Positions 1-11,916 of a DNA stretch of 64,000 bases are shown in pieces; within the stretch, counting starts at the first letter, position 1, and each line of letters starts with the position of its first letter. The position numbers were made by a program, and so were the translations under genes. Source of the DNA: Sesamum alatum (taxonomy: Eukaryota > Streptophyta > Magnoliopsida > Lamiales > Pedaliaceae). The notes below the pieces were generated by a model, which made no database searches, had not been told where the DNA came from, and was given only the letters and a program-made list of their open reading frames with translations. The stretch covers positions 35,742,479 to 35,806,478 of the forward strand of contig JACGWO010000005.1 of assembly GCA_034509735.1 (NCBI GenBank), read 5' to 3'.

Positions 1-104
1 TATATTGACTAACTTATCAAATATTAACTAACTTCAAAAAGTATTATATATATTATTTTATATACAAAAGCAAAACGGCATAATATTTTGCATTAAAGTT
101 AAGT

Positions 105-826
105 GTATAATATGCATTTAATAAAATATTAACTAACATATCAATAAAATAAAATATTAACTAATAATTGAAATTCAAATATTAAAAAATAAAATAATAA
201 CCGATACCATAAATTCAAAAAGAAAATTATATATACTTTAAATGCTTGTTTACTTTTGCATATACATATATAAAGTATATCATATTTGTTTTTATACAGT
301 TGGTCTATTTTTTAATAATCACTTTTGAATTTTTTTTTTTATCATATTTTGGTAAAATCTATAATTTATAACTTTAGATCACACAACAATTATTGTTGCC
401 ATGTAACTATATCCATTATTTCAATAGTTTTTTTTTTAATGTTTTCATTTAACCATAAAGATGAAGTTAGTTTTGAATTTAGCCAGAATTTGATCCATTA
501 CAAAATTGTGAATCTCAACACCATCATTATATTTTTTAAAATCGAAAATCTCATAATTAATTATACATAATCTAATTTTAACGCAAAATATTAGACCATT
601 TTGCTTCTGTATATAGAATAATATATAATACTCTGATGAGTTAGTTCATATTTGATAAGTGATTAACTTGATAAGTTAGTTGATTAATATATGATATTTG
701 ATACCATAAATTCAAAAGATAAACCTAAAACTTTTGATAAGTCAGTTATATTGAAATCCCAATTATTAGTTAATATTTTATCTTATTGATAAATTAGTTA
801 ATATTTTATTAAATGTATAATTTGCA
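105..826. repeat. AT-rich inverted repeat, possible degraded foldback element
   Basis: A stretch of about 75 bp at 105-180 returns in inverted orientation at 750-826; both arms contain TTTAATAAAATATTAACTAA. The interior is AT-rich and holds no credible gene. A second short direct repeat, GATACCATAAATTCAAAA, occurs near 204 and 700. No target duplication could be fixed because the outer ends are eroded. It may be a remnant of a miniature inverted-repeat element; this is inference from the symmetry only. Confidence 0.4.
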
Positions 827-1999
827 CCTTGGAAACTCTTTTTTTGGGACAATTATGCCCTTTCCCCTTCCAATACTTTGGCATGAAAAGTTTCAATATT
901 TCAATGTGCAAAGAAAAATTAGTTTTCAGGGTGCGAACCACAGTTTTATATTTTTCATGGGTGATAAGTGCCTATTTCAATCAATTTCAGGATGTAAAAT
1001 ATAATTTAGCCTAAAATTGAGCCCTATTTCTCTGCGAAATACCTTGATTCTATCGCCCGTATATTCATATTTGGATGATCTTTCAAAAAAATGAAAAAAA
1101 AAAAAAAAAAAACCATATCATATACTTCATGAAGTAGTCAATAATATGAAGAGAGCAGTATCTATGATTACAGTTGTATTTATAGTAGTATTGAGAGTTT
1201 TGTGCAAAATTCTCGGACTTCTAGCGAAGCTCTTGAAGAGGTGTTGGGGTCGTCTGCAATTGCAAATTATGCTATGGGATGGAAGGCCTCGACGTCAAAT
1301 TTTTTCTCCCGGATGAATTGCACGACTTGTACAAAAATTACTGAGTTTGGTGGAAGGTTTCGAAGTTTTTTGCCTTATTATCTTGTGCAAGAGAAATTCT
1401 AACCTAGATGGAGTTTGACCGAACCTGAATCGATTATATATATAGCAAATATAAAATATTTATTGTGTGATTGATGAACAGTTCATAGAAAATATTTATT
1501 ACACTCACTTTGTGATTGATTTGATTCGACCCAAATTGATTTGGGTAAGAATGCTTTCCTCAAGTAATATGTACAAATTTACTCGTTTTTATGAATAGCA
1601 ACATATGGTTAAGTATTAACCTTTTGTTTTGTTCATGTTTCTTGTTGCACACACAAAAATATACATTATAAGAAATATGACTTTTCACTATGATTAGTTA
1701 TTATGATTAAAAGTAAAGAGTTCGTGACAGATATTAATTGGAAAAAATTGCAATTTTCGTCCACTATATAGTTGCGGTGGCATTGTAAATCAGGCTTTTA
1801 ATAAAATAGCAATTCAGGACAATAATTATTAAAAAATGGCAATTTCAATCCAATTTGTCATAATTTCACCGGAAATGCTCACATGTCCAGCACGTGACAA
1901 ATAAAAATTGGGGGGTTTTGTCCACTCCCGCCACAATTCAAAATCCGACCAAGATGACATGGCAGGAGTGATGTGTCAAAATCCGGTCAAGAAATAGCA
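827..1999. other. Intergenic sequence without a recognisable gene
   Basis: I see no coding region with family resemblance here. The stretch has a poly-A tract at about 1091-1111. At 1740-2000 it has phrases such as GGACAATAATTATT and AAATGGCAATTTC that resemble the inverted repeat at 2000-2851, so part of it may be an older copy of the same repeat family. Confidence 0.5.
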
Positions 2000-2597
2000 A
2001 TTAAGGACACTAATTTTTTAAAAATGACAATTTTGGTCCAATTTCACTCCAGCCAATAATTTTCAAAAAATTCCAAAAATTCTTGGGCAAAATGGAAAAT
2101 TCCCCTGTGATATATATAATTCAGTAAAAAATCTCCACTCCATCAATTTTAACGGAGAGTGTGATTCACTCTCCCACCTACGAGCATTAAAGTTTTTTTT
2201 TTTTTTTTATTTATCATCTACTTTTGGCTGACAAAAATGTCCAAATTGACTTTGTTTTTAATATATATAACACAAATGTCATTTAACTTCAACAATTGCA
2301 ATTTGTCTTTGAATAAATAAAAATAAAGTATAATATTTAAACTTTTATTATATTTTTTTAAAAAAATAAAATAAGTTTTATTACTATCTATTTATATTAA
2401 TTATATATTATTAATTAATAGTATTGTTTAGTTTCCAAATATTGTAATACATTATTATTTTAGTAAATTAGTAAATAGATTTATTTATAAATATAAAGTT
2501 ACAAATATTTATATATGCATATAAATAAAATATGATTTTTAAATTATAAATACTTGATTTTAAATAAAGCTTTTAAATAAATTTGAATAGTTTGAAT

Positions 2598-2631
<34 letters not shown>

Positions 2632-2851
2632 CGACGACAGTCGCCGCCGTCGTATTTGGACAAGGGCAAATATGCAACACTTTAGAAAATACAAGGAAAT
2701 GTTTAGCCTATTTTCTTATCATAGGGGTATTTTTTGCAACTTCGTGCAAAAACAGGGTTTTTTCTTCTTTGTTTTTGTACTTTACCCAAAATTCTTGGCT
2801 GGAGTGAAATTGGACTGAAATTGCCATTTTTTAAAAATTAGTGTCCTTAAT
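2000..2851. repeat. Inverted-repeat element about 0.85 kb
   Basis: The left arm (about 2000-2055) contains TTAAGGACACTAATTTTTTA and AATTTCACTCCAGCCAA. The right arm (about 2797-2851) carries the same words in reverse complement. Between the arms lie a poly-T tract (2191-2209), very AT-rich DNA, an (AT)n tract (about 2598-2622) and a short GC-rich patch at 2631-2655. This is consistent with a non-autonomous terminal-inverted-repeat or foldback element. No open reading frame of note and no clear target duplication were seen. Confidence 0.45.
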
Positions 2852-3238
2852 AATTCAATAGTTACGAAAATTTTAGCGGGATCTTTTACTACATCGAGTA
2901 TACAAGCAACAACAAATGTGAAAGAAGTAAGATTGAATGTAGAAGAAACAAGTTCGGATGGGGAAACAAGAATAACTATTTTTATTTCTTCTAAAAGTAC
3001 TATTACTAAAAAACAATTCTTGTTGAGTTTAATTCAAACAATATTGTTGTTGATCATGGCCTTTGGAAACCAAGTAATGAAATTGATGTTACACTTAAAG
3101 ATAGGACTGGAACAAAGTATTTGCTAAAAGGTGTGTGTCAATCGACTGACAAAATTTTCCTAAAAAACAATATGAAAATGAATAGAAGTGCTTTAGAGAT
3201 GCGTCGTTCAACAACAACGATTGATTATAATATAGTGT

Positions 3239-4215
3239 AGCAAAAGATGCAATATTTTGTTTGTATTGTTATGTTATTAAACAACCAGAAAAAGGTGCAA
3301 AATATAGGGGTGATGTCTTGTCAAAAATTGGACTTAGGAATTGGAAGATGGTAGTCGATGCCTTTAAAGAACATGTTGATAGGGTTGGTAGTGCTCACAA
3401 TTAGGCAAGGCGACAAGTAGAGAATTTTATGTACCAAAGGTAGAGTGTTTCATGTATTTTTATCTCATGATTGAAATATGGGTGAAGCTTATCGAATTCA
3501 AATTACTGTTGTTTTACATACTGTGAGACTTTTATTGTTGCAAGATCTTGCTTTTCGTGGTTATGTTGAATTGACCACCTCCATGAATAGGAAAAATTTT
3601 CTGGAGATACTCAATCAGTAGGGGAAGAGGGTTGATAGCATTGAGAGTGTGCATAATAAAAATGCTCCTAAGAATAATCAAATGACTTCTTCACCAATAC
3701 AAAAAGATTTGGTGAGAGCTTGTACATCAGATACAACGTCAAATATTATCAGTGAGATTGGAGATAATTATCCTCTCTTCTTGTTGACAAGTCCCGAGAT
3801 AAATCAATAAAGGAACAGATGACTGTGATTGTGAGGTTTGTGAATAAAAGAGCACAAGTTATTGAAAGATTTCTTGGTGTGAACATGTTAGCGATACTTC
3901 AGAGGCTTCTCTAAAAGCAACTCTAGACTATATCCTTGCTCCTATGGTTTATCTATTTCTAAATTGAGATGACAAGGGTATGATGGAGCCTCAAATATGA
4001 GAAGTCAATTTCATGGTTCGACGACACTAATTCATCAAGAAAATCCATTTGCCTTTTACATTCATTGCTTTTTCCACCAGTTAAAGTTGGTGGTTGTTTC
4101 TGTTGAAAAATATATTTTTGTCGTTTATGACCTTTTCAATTCTATTAGTATAATTATGAATATTGTGGGTAATACATGTAAAGGAAGAGGAAATGAGGGG
4201 CAATGGGTAACTTTA
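3239..4215 (+). pseudogene. hAT-superfamily (DUF4371/TTF-type) transposase remnant, unit 1 left
   Basis: Reading from 3239, a broken frame gives FCLYCYVIKQPEKG then RNWKMVVDAFKEHV and GSAHN. This matches the pattern of plant 'TTF-type zinc finger with hAT dimerisation domain' proteins (DUF4371), followed by a region resembling the RNase H-like core. From about 3960 it reads QGYDGASNMRSQFHG and FYIHCFFHQLKLVVVSV, the part with the catalytic-core histidine and downstream helix in this family. Stops and frameshifts interrupt it repeatedly. Its 3' end points at the 3' end of dioxygenase copy 1 (tail-to-tail). The same remnant recurs at 21545-25970, 28562-28860 and 42970-58110, so it belonged to the ancestral unit. 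Confidence 0.7.
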
Positions 4216-4350
4216 TCCATTTTATTCTTTTTATTATTTTTCCATCTTTTTATTATTTTCCATCTTCTCCCATTTCAACTGTCCAAACACACAAGAAGGG
4301 CGGTTCGCAACTATCCACTGCTTGACAAGCTGCCGCTGCAAGACCATTGA

Positions 4351-6658
4351 TCAGGTGCGCAACCTGAAATACGGCAGCTTGGTGGTTCCGTCATCACATT
4401 TGGTGAAGTAGAAGGTTTCATAGTCTTTATAAGTCGTTTCTCTGTAGATAGCCGGTTCTTCTTCTGTTAACAGCTCCTTAATAGGTCCATACACCCTTAA
4501 ATTGTCTCCATCGGCACAGTATGGTTTTATGAAAGTACCAACTGAAATTCTTGGGCCTACCCTTTTCGACAGTGCTCTGTGTTTCACGCTTTTGAATTTA
4601 TCGTTGGTGATCAGCTGCAACAATGGATATTCATTTAACAAAGAATTCTTCGTTGGCTACAATATGTAACAACTAGTATATATAGAGAGAGTAGAATAAG
4701 CTTTAGTGCTACAAAAACCTACCTGTATGAAGTCCCCAACATTTATTATTAGGCTTCCAGGCAAGGGAGGAACGTCGACCCACTGATTCTGGTGAAGCAC
4801 TTAGAGACCGCCAATCTGGTCCTGCAAGAGTATAGTGAGCAAGTGGAAATCAACATGGCTTCTGATGCCAAAGGTCAGTTCTGGTTCTGGGCAAGCCGGA
4901 TAATAGTGGCCAACGATGAGATTCGACTCAATACAACCAATGTCTTTCAGGTAGCTGGGATTGAAGCCCAAAGCCTCCGACAGCAATTCGGACAAGGTAT
5001 GCCCAACTCTCATGACATGTTTAGAGTATTCAAACATGATGTCTCTGTAGGAAAAGTAGAAGTTTTCAGGAAATCATAAAACAAATTGTAAAACGTGTAT
5101 AAAAGCAAAAAGAAAATCAAGCGTCAAACATAAAGACGTTCCATGATTACCATTCAACTATAAATTTTGGATCTTCTATTTAATATTATATAACTACAAA
5201 TTTATCCTACAATAAAGTCCGATCAACAATAAGCGGAGCTAAGTTGAACGAATTAATAGTAAGGCTCCACATTATAACTGATATGGGGTAATATACGAGG
5301 CTCTAGCAGAATACGAGGGAATGAAGTATGAAGGCAGGGTCCATTTCGAGGAACGTTGCCAGGCCAGCTAGAGGAATAAAGACGCCGAGTTAGAGGAGAT
5401 AAAATATGAGGGCAAAAAGGAACGAGGTTTATCCGAAAGACACGAGGCTGCAATGGTTAATTTATGAGGACAGGGCTTGCCAAACAAAATCGAGGCTGGA
5501 ACGAATAAAGCACGAGGACAAAGTCTGTCAAAAGACACGGGGCTGGAGCCAATGGAGCCAATGAAATACGAGGACAGTAAGGTACGAGGTTTTCAAGAAG
5601 ATAAGGAAAACAAAGGGAAGGTTCATAAGGGGAATCAATACAAGGCTGGAATAAACCAAGCATGAAGACAAGGCCTGCCAAAGGATACGGGGACAAGGAA
5701 AGTAAAAAGGGGTTCACACGGGAAATTGACAGTGACGAGCATTCTCAATGAGGTCAGCTCCTCGTCAGGAGAAGAAGATCCAACTTCGTAAAGAAAAATC
5801 TTCGAAGCAATCCTAGAGGGTCACAGAGGATCTGAGGCAGTATACCGTCGTGCGAAAAGGTGTCTCTCATCCAAACCCCCTATAAAGAACCCCTTCGTCT
5901 AACCTAAAAGGCATTCAACACAGAGCGGATCATCACCATGTATTCATCTTGAGTTAGAAAGTGTTATATCACATCAATAACCAAAGTGAAACAGAGATAC
6001 AGAAAAACAATAGGGAAATTGAAGATCTTGCAGATCAAGATAACACAAAGAAGACATACAGATCATACTTATTTGCTTATATGTTTACGCATATATTTCG
6101 ACCAACTTTAATCTAGTAAATGATCTTTACTCATACCTGCATGCATCCGGCAATTCTTGCGGGTCAAGTGGATGAGGGGCCATTACACAAGCGATGGTAT
6201 CCCTCCACATGGCTGCCTGCGTTTTTGTCAAGATCAAAATTGCTATGGTATTGAAACTTTTTGGTGAGATCACGAGTGTAGTATTTCTTCTTCACCTCAG
6301 CATCTTGCTCGTGAAATCTTCGAATCCCTGCAATCATTTCATCCATCACACTCTCCGGCAACTCATGATTGATTATCTGAAAGAATCCCCACTTCTCACA
6401 GGCCTCTTTCACTCTGCTGACAATTCCAGCCCGGTTTGCTGCATCGTGCATGCCTGATAAGTCTATGACTGGAAAGATGACTTCTGATTTGAAGTCGCAC
6501 GGGTCGGATCCAGGCATATCATTCTCGTTGATGAAGAAACGTGGGATCTTGGTAACACCGGCATCAACAAGACCCTTGACGCCTAATTTTGAATCATCGA
6601 ATGCTTTTAGTTCACTTTGTCGATCGTATGCATGAATTTTCATTGTCTGAACTTCCAT
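4351..6658 (-). pseudogene. 2-oxoglutarate/Fe(II) dioxygenase copy 1 (A-type), broken
   Basis: This gene has the three-exon layout of DOXC-class plant dioxygenases annotated as 'ACC oxidase homolog' (family includes deacetoxyvindoline 4-hydroxylase-like enzymes). Exon 1 is 6658-6137, exon 2 is 5044-4723, exon 3 is 4614-4351; introns are 1092 and 108 bp, both GT-AG. Exon 1 holds the DIOX_N region ([19 protein letters not shown]). Exon 2 holds SHVDF, the Fe-binding His-x-Asp. Exon 3 holds VKHRALS and PRIS, the second His and the 2-oxoglutarate Arg-x-Ser. Two lesions disable it: an extra T in a T5 run at 6222-6226 shifts the frame in exon 1, and TAA at 4801-4803 replaces the Gln codon of GGLQVLH in exon 2. 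The upstream TATA segment present in copies 2 and 4 is missing (near 6700-6722), as is the downstream AATAAA. Intron 1 carries a solo LTR. Confidence 0.88.
5279..5976. mobile_element. Solo LTR in intron 1 of dioxygenase copy 1
   Basis: The element begins TGATATGGGG and ends CACATCA, and is flanked by the 5-bp duplication ATAAC (5274-5278 and 5977-5981). The corresponding intron in copy 2 has a single ATAAC at about 27280, the empty site. It contains a candidate TATA box (CCCCTATAAAG, about 5878) and many GACACGAGG/GAGGACAAGG-like words. The same insertion is in copy 3 (29927-30636), so it predates the split of copies 1 and 3. Short open frames inside it are not genes. Confidence 0.85.
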
Positions 6659-6931
6659 CTATCTGTTCTGTAATGAGTTGCAGACTGGTAGATGGCTCAA
6701 GTAAGCTCAAGATGGTTGATTTTTGACTAAGTTATCTGAATTTGAAGGGCTTCAATGTATACTATTTGCATTTCAGGACAAAACTTAAAAGTTAACTAAT
6801 CACGAACTTTAAATTCAGGAAAAGGACACTTATCAAAAAAGCATCAAAGACAAGGACATGGATGTTCATAATTGACCTTGATGTCTTTCCAATGAAAGAG
6901 CAAGCCGAGTGGATGCAACTCACAGTCTCAC

Positions 6932-7200
6932 GTCGAGCTTAATGCAATTTACCTCCCTATAATATTGAAAATAAGCAAATTATCCCTTATAAAAAAATAA
7001 TAGCAATTTACCTTCCTATGTTCTTTAAAATTGAACAATTTACCTCCCTATCCAGGGAGATAAATTACTCAATTTTAAAAAACAAGGAGAGGTAAATTGA
7101 TTCATTTTAAAAACACAGGAAGGTAAATTATTATTTTATTTTTCATAAAAGGGTAATTTGCTCATTTACAATATCACATGGACTTGCTTGCATTTTTCCC
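6932..7200. mobile_element. Miniature inverted-repeat element upstream of copy 1
   Basis: This 269-bp, nearly palindromic element is built from TTTACCTCCC / GGGAGGTAAA words. It is flanked by GTCTCAC on both sides (6925-6931, 7201-7207). The empty site is visible upstream of copies 2 and 4, where GGTCCCACACC is uninterrupted (about 28341). Related elements of the same family sit elsewhere, in intron 1 of copies 2 and 4. It is probably Mutator-like given the approximately 9-bp duplications of its relatives; that classification is inferred. Confidence 0.75.
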
Positions 7201-7797
7201 GTCTCACACCAACAAAGGTTTATTTAGGGAGTGTTTTGTAAGAATTCTTGATTTTGAATTAATGCAAAATTATTAAAGACATTTAGGAGTATCATCCATC
7301 TACTTCTGACTTTTAAAAGAACAATTTTTATGTGTGATTTTCTTGATGAATCTAGATGTACTTAATTCTAGACGTGAAATTCCAACTTATATTTTATGTC
7401 CCTCCGTCGGTTGGTCAAAAGTAAATGATCAAATGGACTCCTCCTTTTATTTCAATTTGAAACTTGTACTAAAAACAACTCTTGCTGAGAAAATAGAAAA
7501 GAAGAAGAAAAGGAAAAACGAATAGTCTAGCCAATCAAAATGCTTTTCTTAGGTTATTAATCGTGGTAACATGTCAAATTCAAGTTCACATTATCTTGTG
7601 TTCTAGACAAATTTTAGTTGGAAATTGTGCAACCTTGACTAAGGTACATGAGTTATTTCATTTAAAGTGTCAAGATTTGCTAGTGGTTGATACTATGGCG
7701 TGATATAACCATCATTTGAAAAATTAGCTAATATGTTTATGTTTTCATTTTTAGCTTTTCTATTAAGAATTAAAGTGAAAATATGTTTGTTTATACT

Positions 7798-8808
7798 TAA
7801 TGCTCATAAAAATGAAATGGTCCAGAAAAGCTCAAATGATCTAAAAGCAAGAAAGGGATGAGACGAATCTACAGAAATGTAAGACTTAAGGTGTCCCTAA
7901 GAAGTCCAATTCGAGTAAGGGCCAGGGTGCTCTTAGAAGACTCAATCCTGATATAGCACATAGGGAGTCCAATAGAAGGTGCCCACAAGAAATAAATTAG
8001 CTAAAAAGAGCCCAACTGGCCCAAATATGAGAAAGCCAAGATCTAAGAGGGCCTTATAGACCTACAAGAAAGCTTAGAGACTTGAAATCTTCCAACCAAG
8101 GTCAAAGCCCATTTCACGTGGGATCCATGAGAAGCCTAGGTGGCATTCACATAGAATCTCTGGAGGCACACTTCACAGAATCAGATAAGGACCAACAGCC
8201 CCTTTGAGGACATGTTGCGGCCCCAACCAGAAGTAACCTATGAACCCTAGAAGCTTGTACTTCAGCTAAGTGGGTGTCTCCTCAACCACCTCACCGAAAA
8301 TCCGAGAAGGGCATCCTTGTCCTTGAAAGATTCCCTCATCTACAAAGGGCTCCGAACCGTCCCCCAAAAATCGCGGGTCTCCAACCTCCAAAAGATAACC
8401 CTCCACCAAATTTGTGAAGGATTCAGCCTTATCCAAACACTTTGATATCATGCTCAACCAAAAATCCGTGAAGATCATCCACCAAATTCGCAGGATGATT
8501 CGATCTTCTCCAACTAGCTAATTGTTGCCTATAAATTGAGATCCCCCAAGCGGGAGAAGGTAACTTCAGTTTGATACTACAACCTGAGCTACATGCTACA
8601 ACTTTCACCTTAATGTAACTACTTTAGCTGAAATGAATATTGTAATTTCGTACTTAGAGCTTTACCTTAAAATTGATCTCTCCTTTGTACACAAAAAACG
8701 ATGAATAACACTCTCAATTCACTCGTTTACAGTTTTTTATTTTCTAGCATTTTACTCTATTATTTCGCATCCTAACAAGAACAAGCACTATGTTTTTTGC
8801 TCTCATCA
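7798..8808 (+). mobile_element. Solo LTR, Tat-like Gypsy family
   Basis: A 1011-bp element ends CTCTCATCA and is flanked by ATACT (7793-7797 and 8809-8813). Its start, TAATGCTCATAAAAATG, aligns with the start of the Tat-type LTR at 50658 (TGATGTGCATAAAAACG), so the first G has mutated to A. A promoter-like CCTATAAATTGAG lies near 8528. No internal retrotransposon domain remains. The same insertion at the same place is present upstream of copy 3 (32463-33472). Confidence 0.8.
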
Positions 8809-8813
8809 ATACT

Positions 8814-9278
8814 TATTAACATTAAAAATATATTGATTTGACACAATGGTCCAATATAAAATACAATTTTATTAATTTATCCAAATATATTCTCATTTTA
8901 CTTAAAAATCTATACAAGGGAGGTTCTTGTACTCCTCCACAACACCACAGACACTAGCTAGTAGAGCATATTAGATGTGTGTGCGTATTAACTTTTTTAT
9001 TATTTTTATTTGGTTATATAAAAGAGAATACAAATAAAAATAAATAACTTATCAGAACTTATATTTTTTTTAATTATCTAATTTTTATTAATTTTAAATA
9101 TGCATGAGTAGGGTAATTGATAATACCACGAGATGTAATCATCATTTGAAAAATTAAGTACAAGGGAGGTTCTTGTAGTCATATCAGCCCCGACATCATA
9201 GAGATAAAGCAATGAATGGAGGACACAAACTTACTACTTTGTGGTTGAAATGTCACGATCAACTAACTTTTGTTATTT
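8814..9278. other. Right edge of duplicated block A, no gene
   Basis: This AT-rich flank is nearly identical to 33478-33943. Similarity between the two units stops abruptly after TTTTGTTATTT, at 9278 and 33943. To the right, unit 1 continues with LINE sequence and unit 2 with the ancestral spacer. I see no gene in it. Confidence 0.7.
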
Positions 9279-9659
9279 ACGCGTTTACTATACAAAAGAG
9301 GTTTCTTTCTCTTACTAGCCGTTGTTGGCCGATGCTTTGAACAACCCGCCTCGTCTTCTCTGGACCCCGTCGCCGGCAACCCTCGCCGGAGACATCATCC
9401 CCTCCACCCGGCGACCCTCCCCACCATCTCTTTCCTTCCAACCAATCACGTATGCCCACGCGACGTTGGCAAACCACCCATTTTGCTCTCCCTTTCGCAC
9501 CTCTTACCTGTCCAACTCCGGCCACCGTTGCCGGAGACTCAGCTGCTCATCGGAATCGCCTCCTCTTCCTTTTCGTTTCCCCCCAATCAATTTCCCATTT
9601 CAGCTTCCCCAGCCCATGTGACTCTGTCACTCACTGCCCTAATCAGCCATGTAAGAACC

Positions 9660-10687
9660 CCCTCCACCTTCCCACCCGAACCTACCACCACCCGTACCTC
9701 AGCCCCCACCTACTCCAGCCCCTCCACACAACAAAAGATCGTATGCCAATATTGTTCAAAACCTGCCAGCCACCCACTTCCAACATGACCCTGCTCGCGC
9801 AGCCAAAAAAACGTTTCAAGATGATTCTCTGCAGGAAATTGGAACCGCAGCTAAGTATAAAGGTCTGCCTAGCATCACCTACTCTGAAGAAGAAACTTCC
9901 CAACCGGCAGATAGACTGAACTTTGCACTTGTTGGCAAGTTCTCTCATGGGTTGCCGAACCTAAACTTCTTGAGACAAAGGATTGTCAAATTGGGGTTGC
10001 AAGGAACGGTGAGTATTGGCCCCCTTAACCTGAAGCATGTTCTAATTATGCTTACCAATGAAGAAGACTACTCCAGGATTTGGTTGAGAGGAGAATGGAC
10101 ATTTGATGGTTTCCCCATGAGAATCTTCAAGTGGACACCGGAATTTGATCTCCACAATGAGTCCCCAATTGCACCTGTCTGGCTTAGACTCCCTGAGTTG
10201 CCGTGCCACTTATTTGAGAAGAATGCTCTGTTTAGTATCGCAAAATAGATTGGCAAACCACTGAGGATGGACGAGCCCACAACAGACCTATCAAGGCCCA
10301 ATCTTGCCAGAATATGTATTGAAGTGGATCTAACGGCACCAAGAATCTAGCAGATCTTCCTAAATGTCAGGCAGAGGATAATCAAACAACACATTATCTA
10401 CGAAAACTGTCCCTTGTACTGTGCTGCGTGCAAACATTTGGGACATGACCACACAACATGTCTCTTCTACACTCAAGATGAGCATAACCAGAATGAGCAA
10501 GATAATAGGCAACAAGAAACTACACACCAACAGGAAGAAGGTGGTGAAGACCTCAGAACCATCCTAAATCTGAGGAGAAAAGGCAAGAAAGTGATCTTTG
10601 CTAATGATCCCTCCACTGACAATAATGGAACTATTGAGGTAACTACAGGTAAAATGATTGCTGCCCCTTCTATATTTAATGCTGAAA
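9660..10687 (+). pseudogene. LINE (L1-type) ORF1 fragment with DUF4283 and zinc knuckle
   Basis: A broken reading frame gives RSYANIVQNLP, then FALVGKFSHGLPNL, WLRGEWTFDGFPMRIFKW, PVWLRLPELPCHLFEK and LSRPNLARICIEVDL. This is the DUF4283 domain typical of plant L1 LINE ORF1. It is followed by the zinc knuckle CAACKHLGHDHTTC at about 10420-10460. In-frame TAG codons at 10246 and 10348 and the lack of a clean start mark it as dead. The C-rich stretch at 9279-9660 is probably LINE 5' untranslated sequence. No reverse transcriptase ORF follows. The sequence stops at 10688 directly inside an Athila LTR, so the LINE is truncated at a rearrangement junction. Confidence 0.75.
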
Positions 10688-11854
10688 ACAGAGACAGATT
10701 CAAAGTTTCCACTAAGCGTGCCGACGCTTAATGCTGTAGTCAATTTAGGAGAAAAAGGAAAGTTGCGGATTTTGTTGAAGGAAGAAGGAATGAATGCTGA
10801 ACACACTCTTGAAGATCCAAAATTCATCCTTTAGATTGCTAGGAATTAGATTGTTAACATGTTTATTAGCAATCATGTATCTATCCCTTTTCTTATCTAG
10901 GTTCGTGAGGTGCTAATAGTATAAATAGGAGGTACCTCACAACCTAAAAACCATCTCTTGTTTTATGCTGAATCTTAGAGTTTAATCCATTATTCTACTT
11001 CTTCTATCTTCTTTTATTTTTATTTACGTTGCCCAATTGCTAATGGAATTCCACTTTTTAGTGTGTTCTTCCATTAGCATGTTAGGCTAACTTCTTAATT
11101 TTTGGGTTAAAGTACGGTGAATGCTTGATTCCTAAAACGTTGTGAGATCTAATAGTGCTTAATTCTTTTATTAAAACCCGTATTCATGTTATTCTATGTG
11201 CTCTTTTTACAAACGTCTGATTTTTTAATAATGTGACGAGTTGTTCATTATCAAGAAAGTTTGTTTAGCTATTTGAACTTATAAATCCATAATTGTTTGT
11301 TTAGTTCAATAATTAGTAGCAATATTTCATGATTAATCGTGTCAAAGTGGTTAGTTATGTTATGGTGAATGCATGATCTGATTTAAATGAATCCTCGTAG
11401 GAATTTATTGGTTAGGATCAGGCCCTTCTAATTCTTAATGCTGTTAATAAATTAAATCTCGTGGACGTTCATGGGGTTGTTTATTGATTAGAGATCTAGC
11501 CAACGAACGTTCCTTGGCTAACAAAAAGGTAAGGAAGGGTCAGGTTGTTAGGTCGTACCAATAACCATAACTGATCTACGTGTTTTAATAATTGTTATAT
11601 TTGCATCAATGATCAACAGGAAGAATCAAGCATGAACCCACTTTAACCGGAAAGCCTTCTCATCTATTAAACTTCCCCTTTAATTTATACTTTGTTATTT
11701 TCTTTTAAAAACTAAAAATCTGAATCCCCCCCTTTTTTATTTATTTTAAGAAATCAACTTATCGCCGATCCCTGCGGATTCGACCCTACTTGCCGCTTTC
11801 GCAAGAAAGTAGTTGTAGGAATTATTTTTGGTGGTTTCGACACTCATCAAATTT

Positions 11855-11872
11855 TGGCGCCGTTGCCGGGGA
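11855..11872 (+). promoter_or_regulatory. Athila primer-binding site
   Basis: TGGCGCCGTTGCCGGGGA begins 5 bases after the end of the 5' LTR. It is the usual primer-binding site of Athila/Tat Gypsy elements, where a tRNA (reported as tRNA-Asp for this group) primes minus-strand synthesis. Confidence 0.85.
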
Positions 11873-11916
11873 TTGGTGTCCTTAAGTTAATTTCTTTTTG
11901 GTTACATGAGGTAAAT

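Noticed and set aside
5253..5717. Minus- and plus-strand frames in intron 1 of copies 1 and 3
   Set aside because: They lie wholly within a solo LTR with target duplications and change frame between the two copies.
9270..9919. Two overlapping plus-strand frames of 155-172 aa, Pro/Ser-rich
   Set aside because: The frames overlap each other, have no domain and lie in C-rich sequence just upstream of the LINE ORF1 fragment; they are best explained as LINE 5' sequence.
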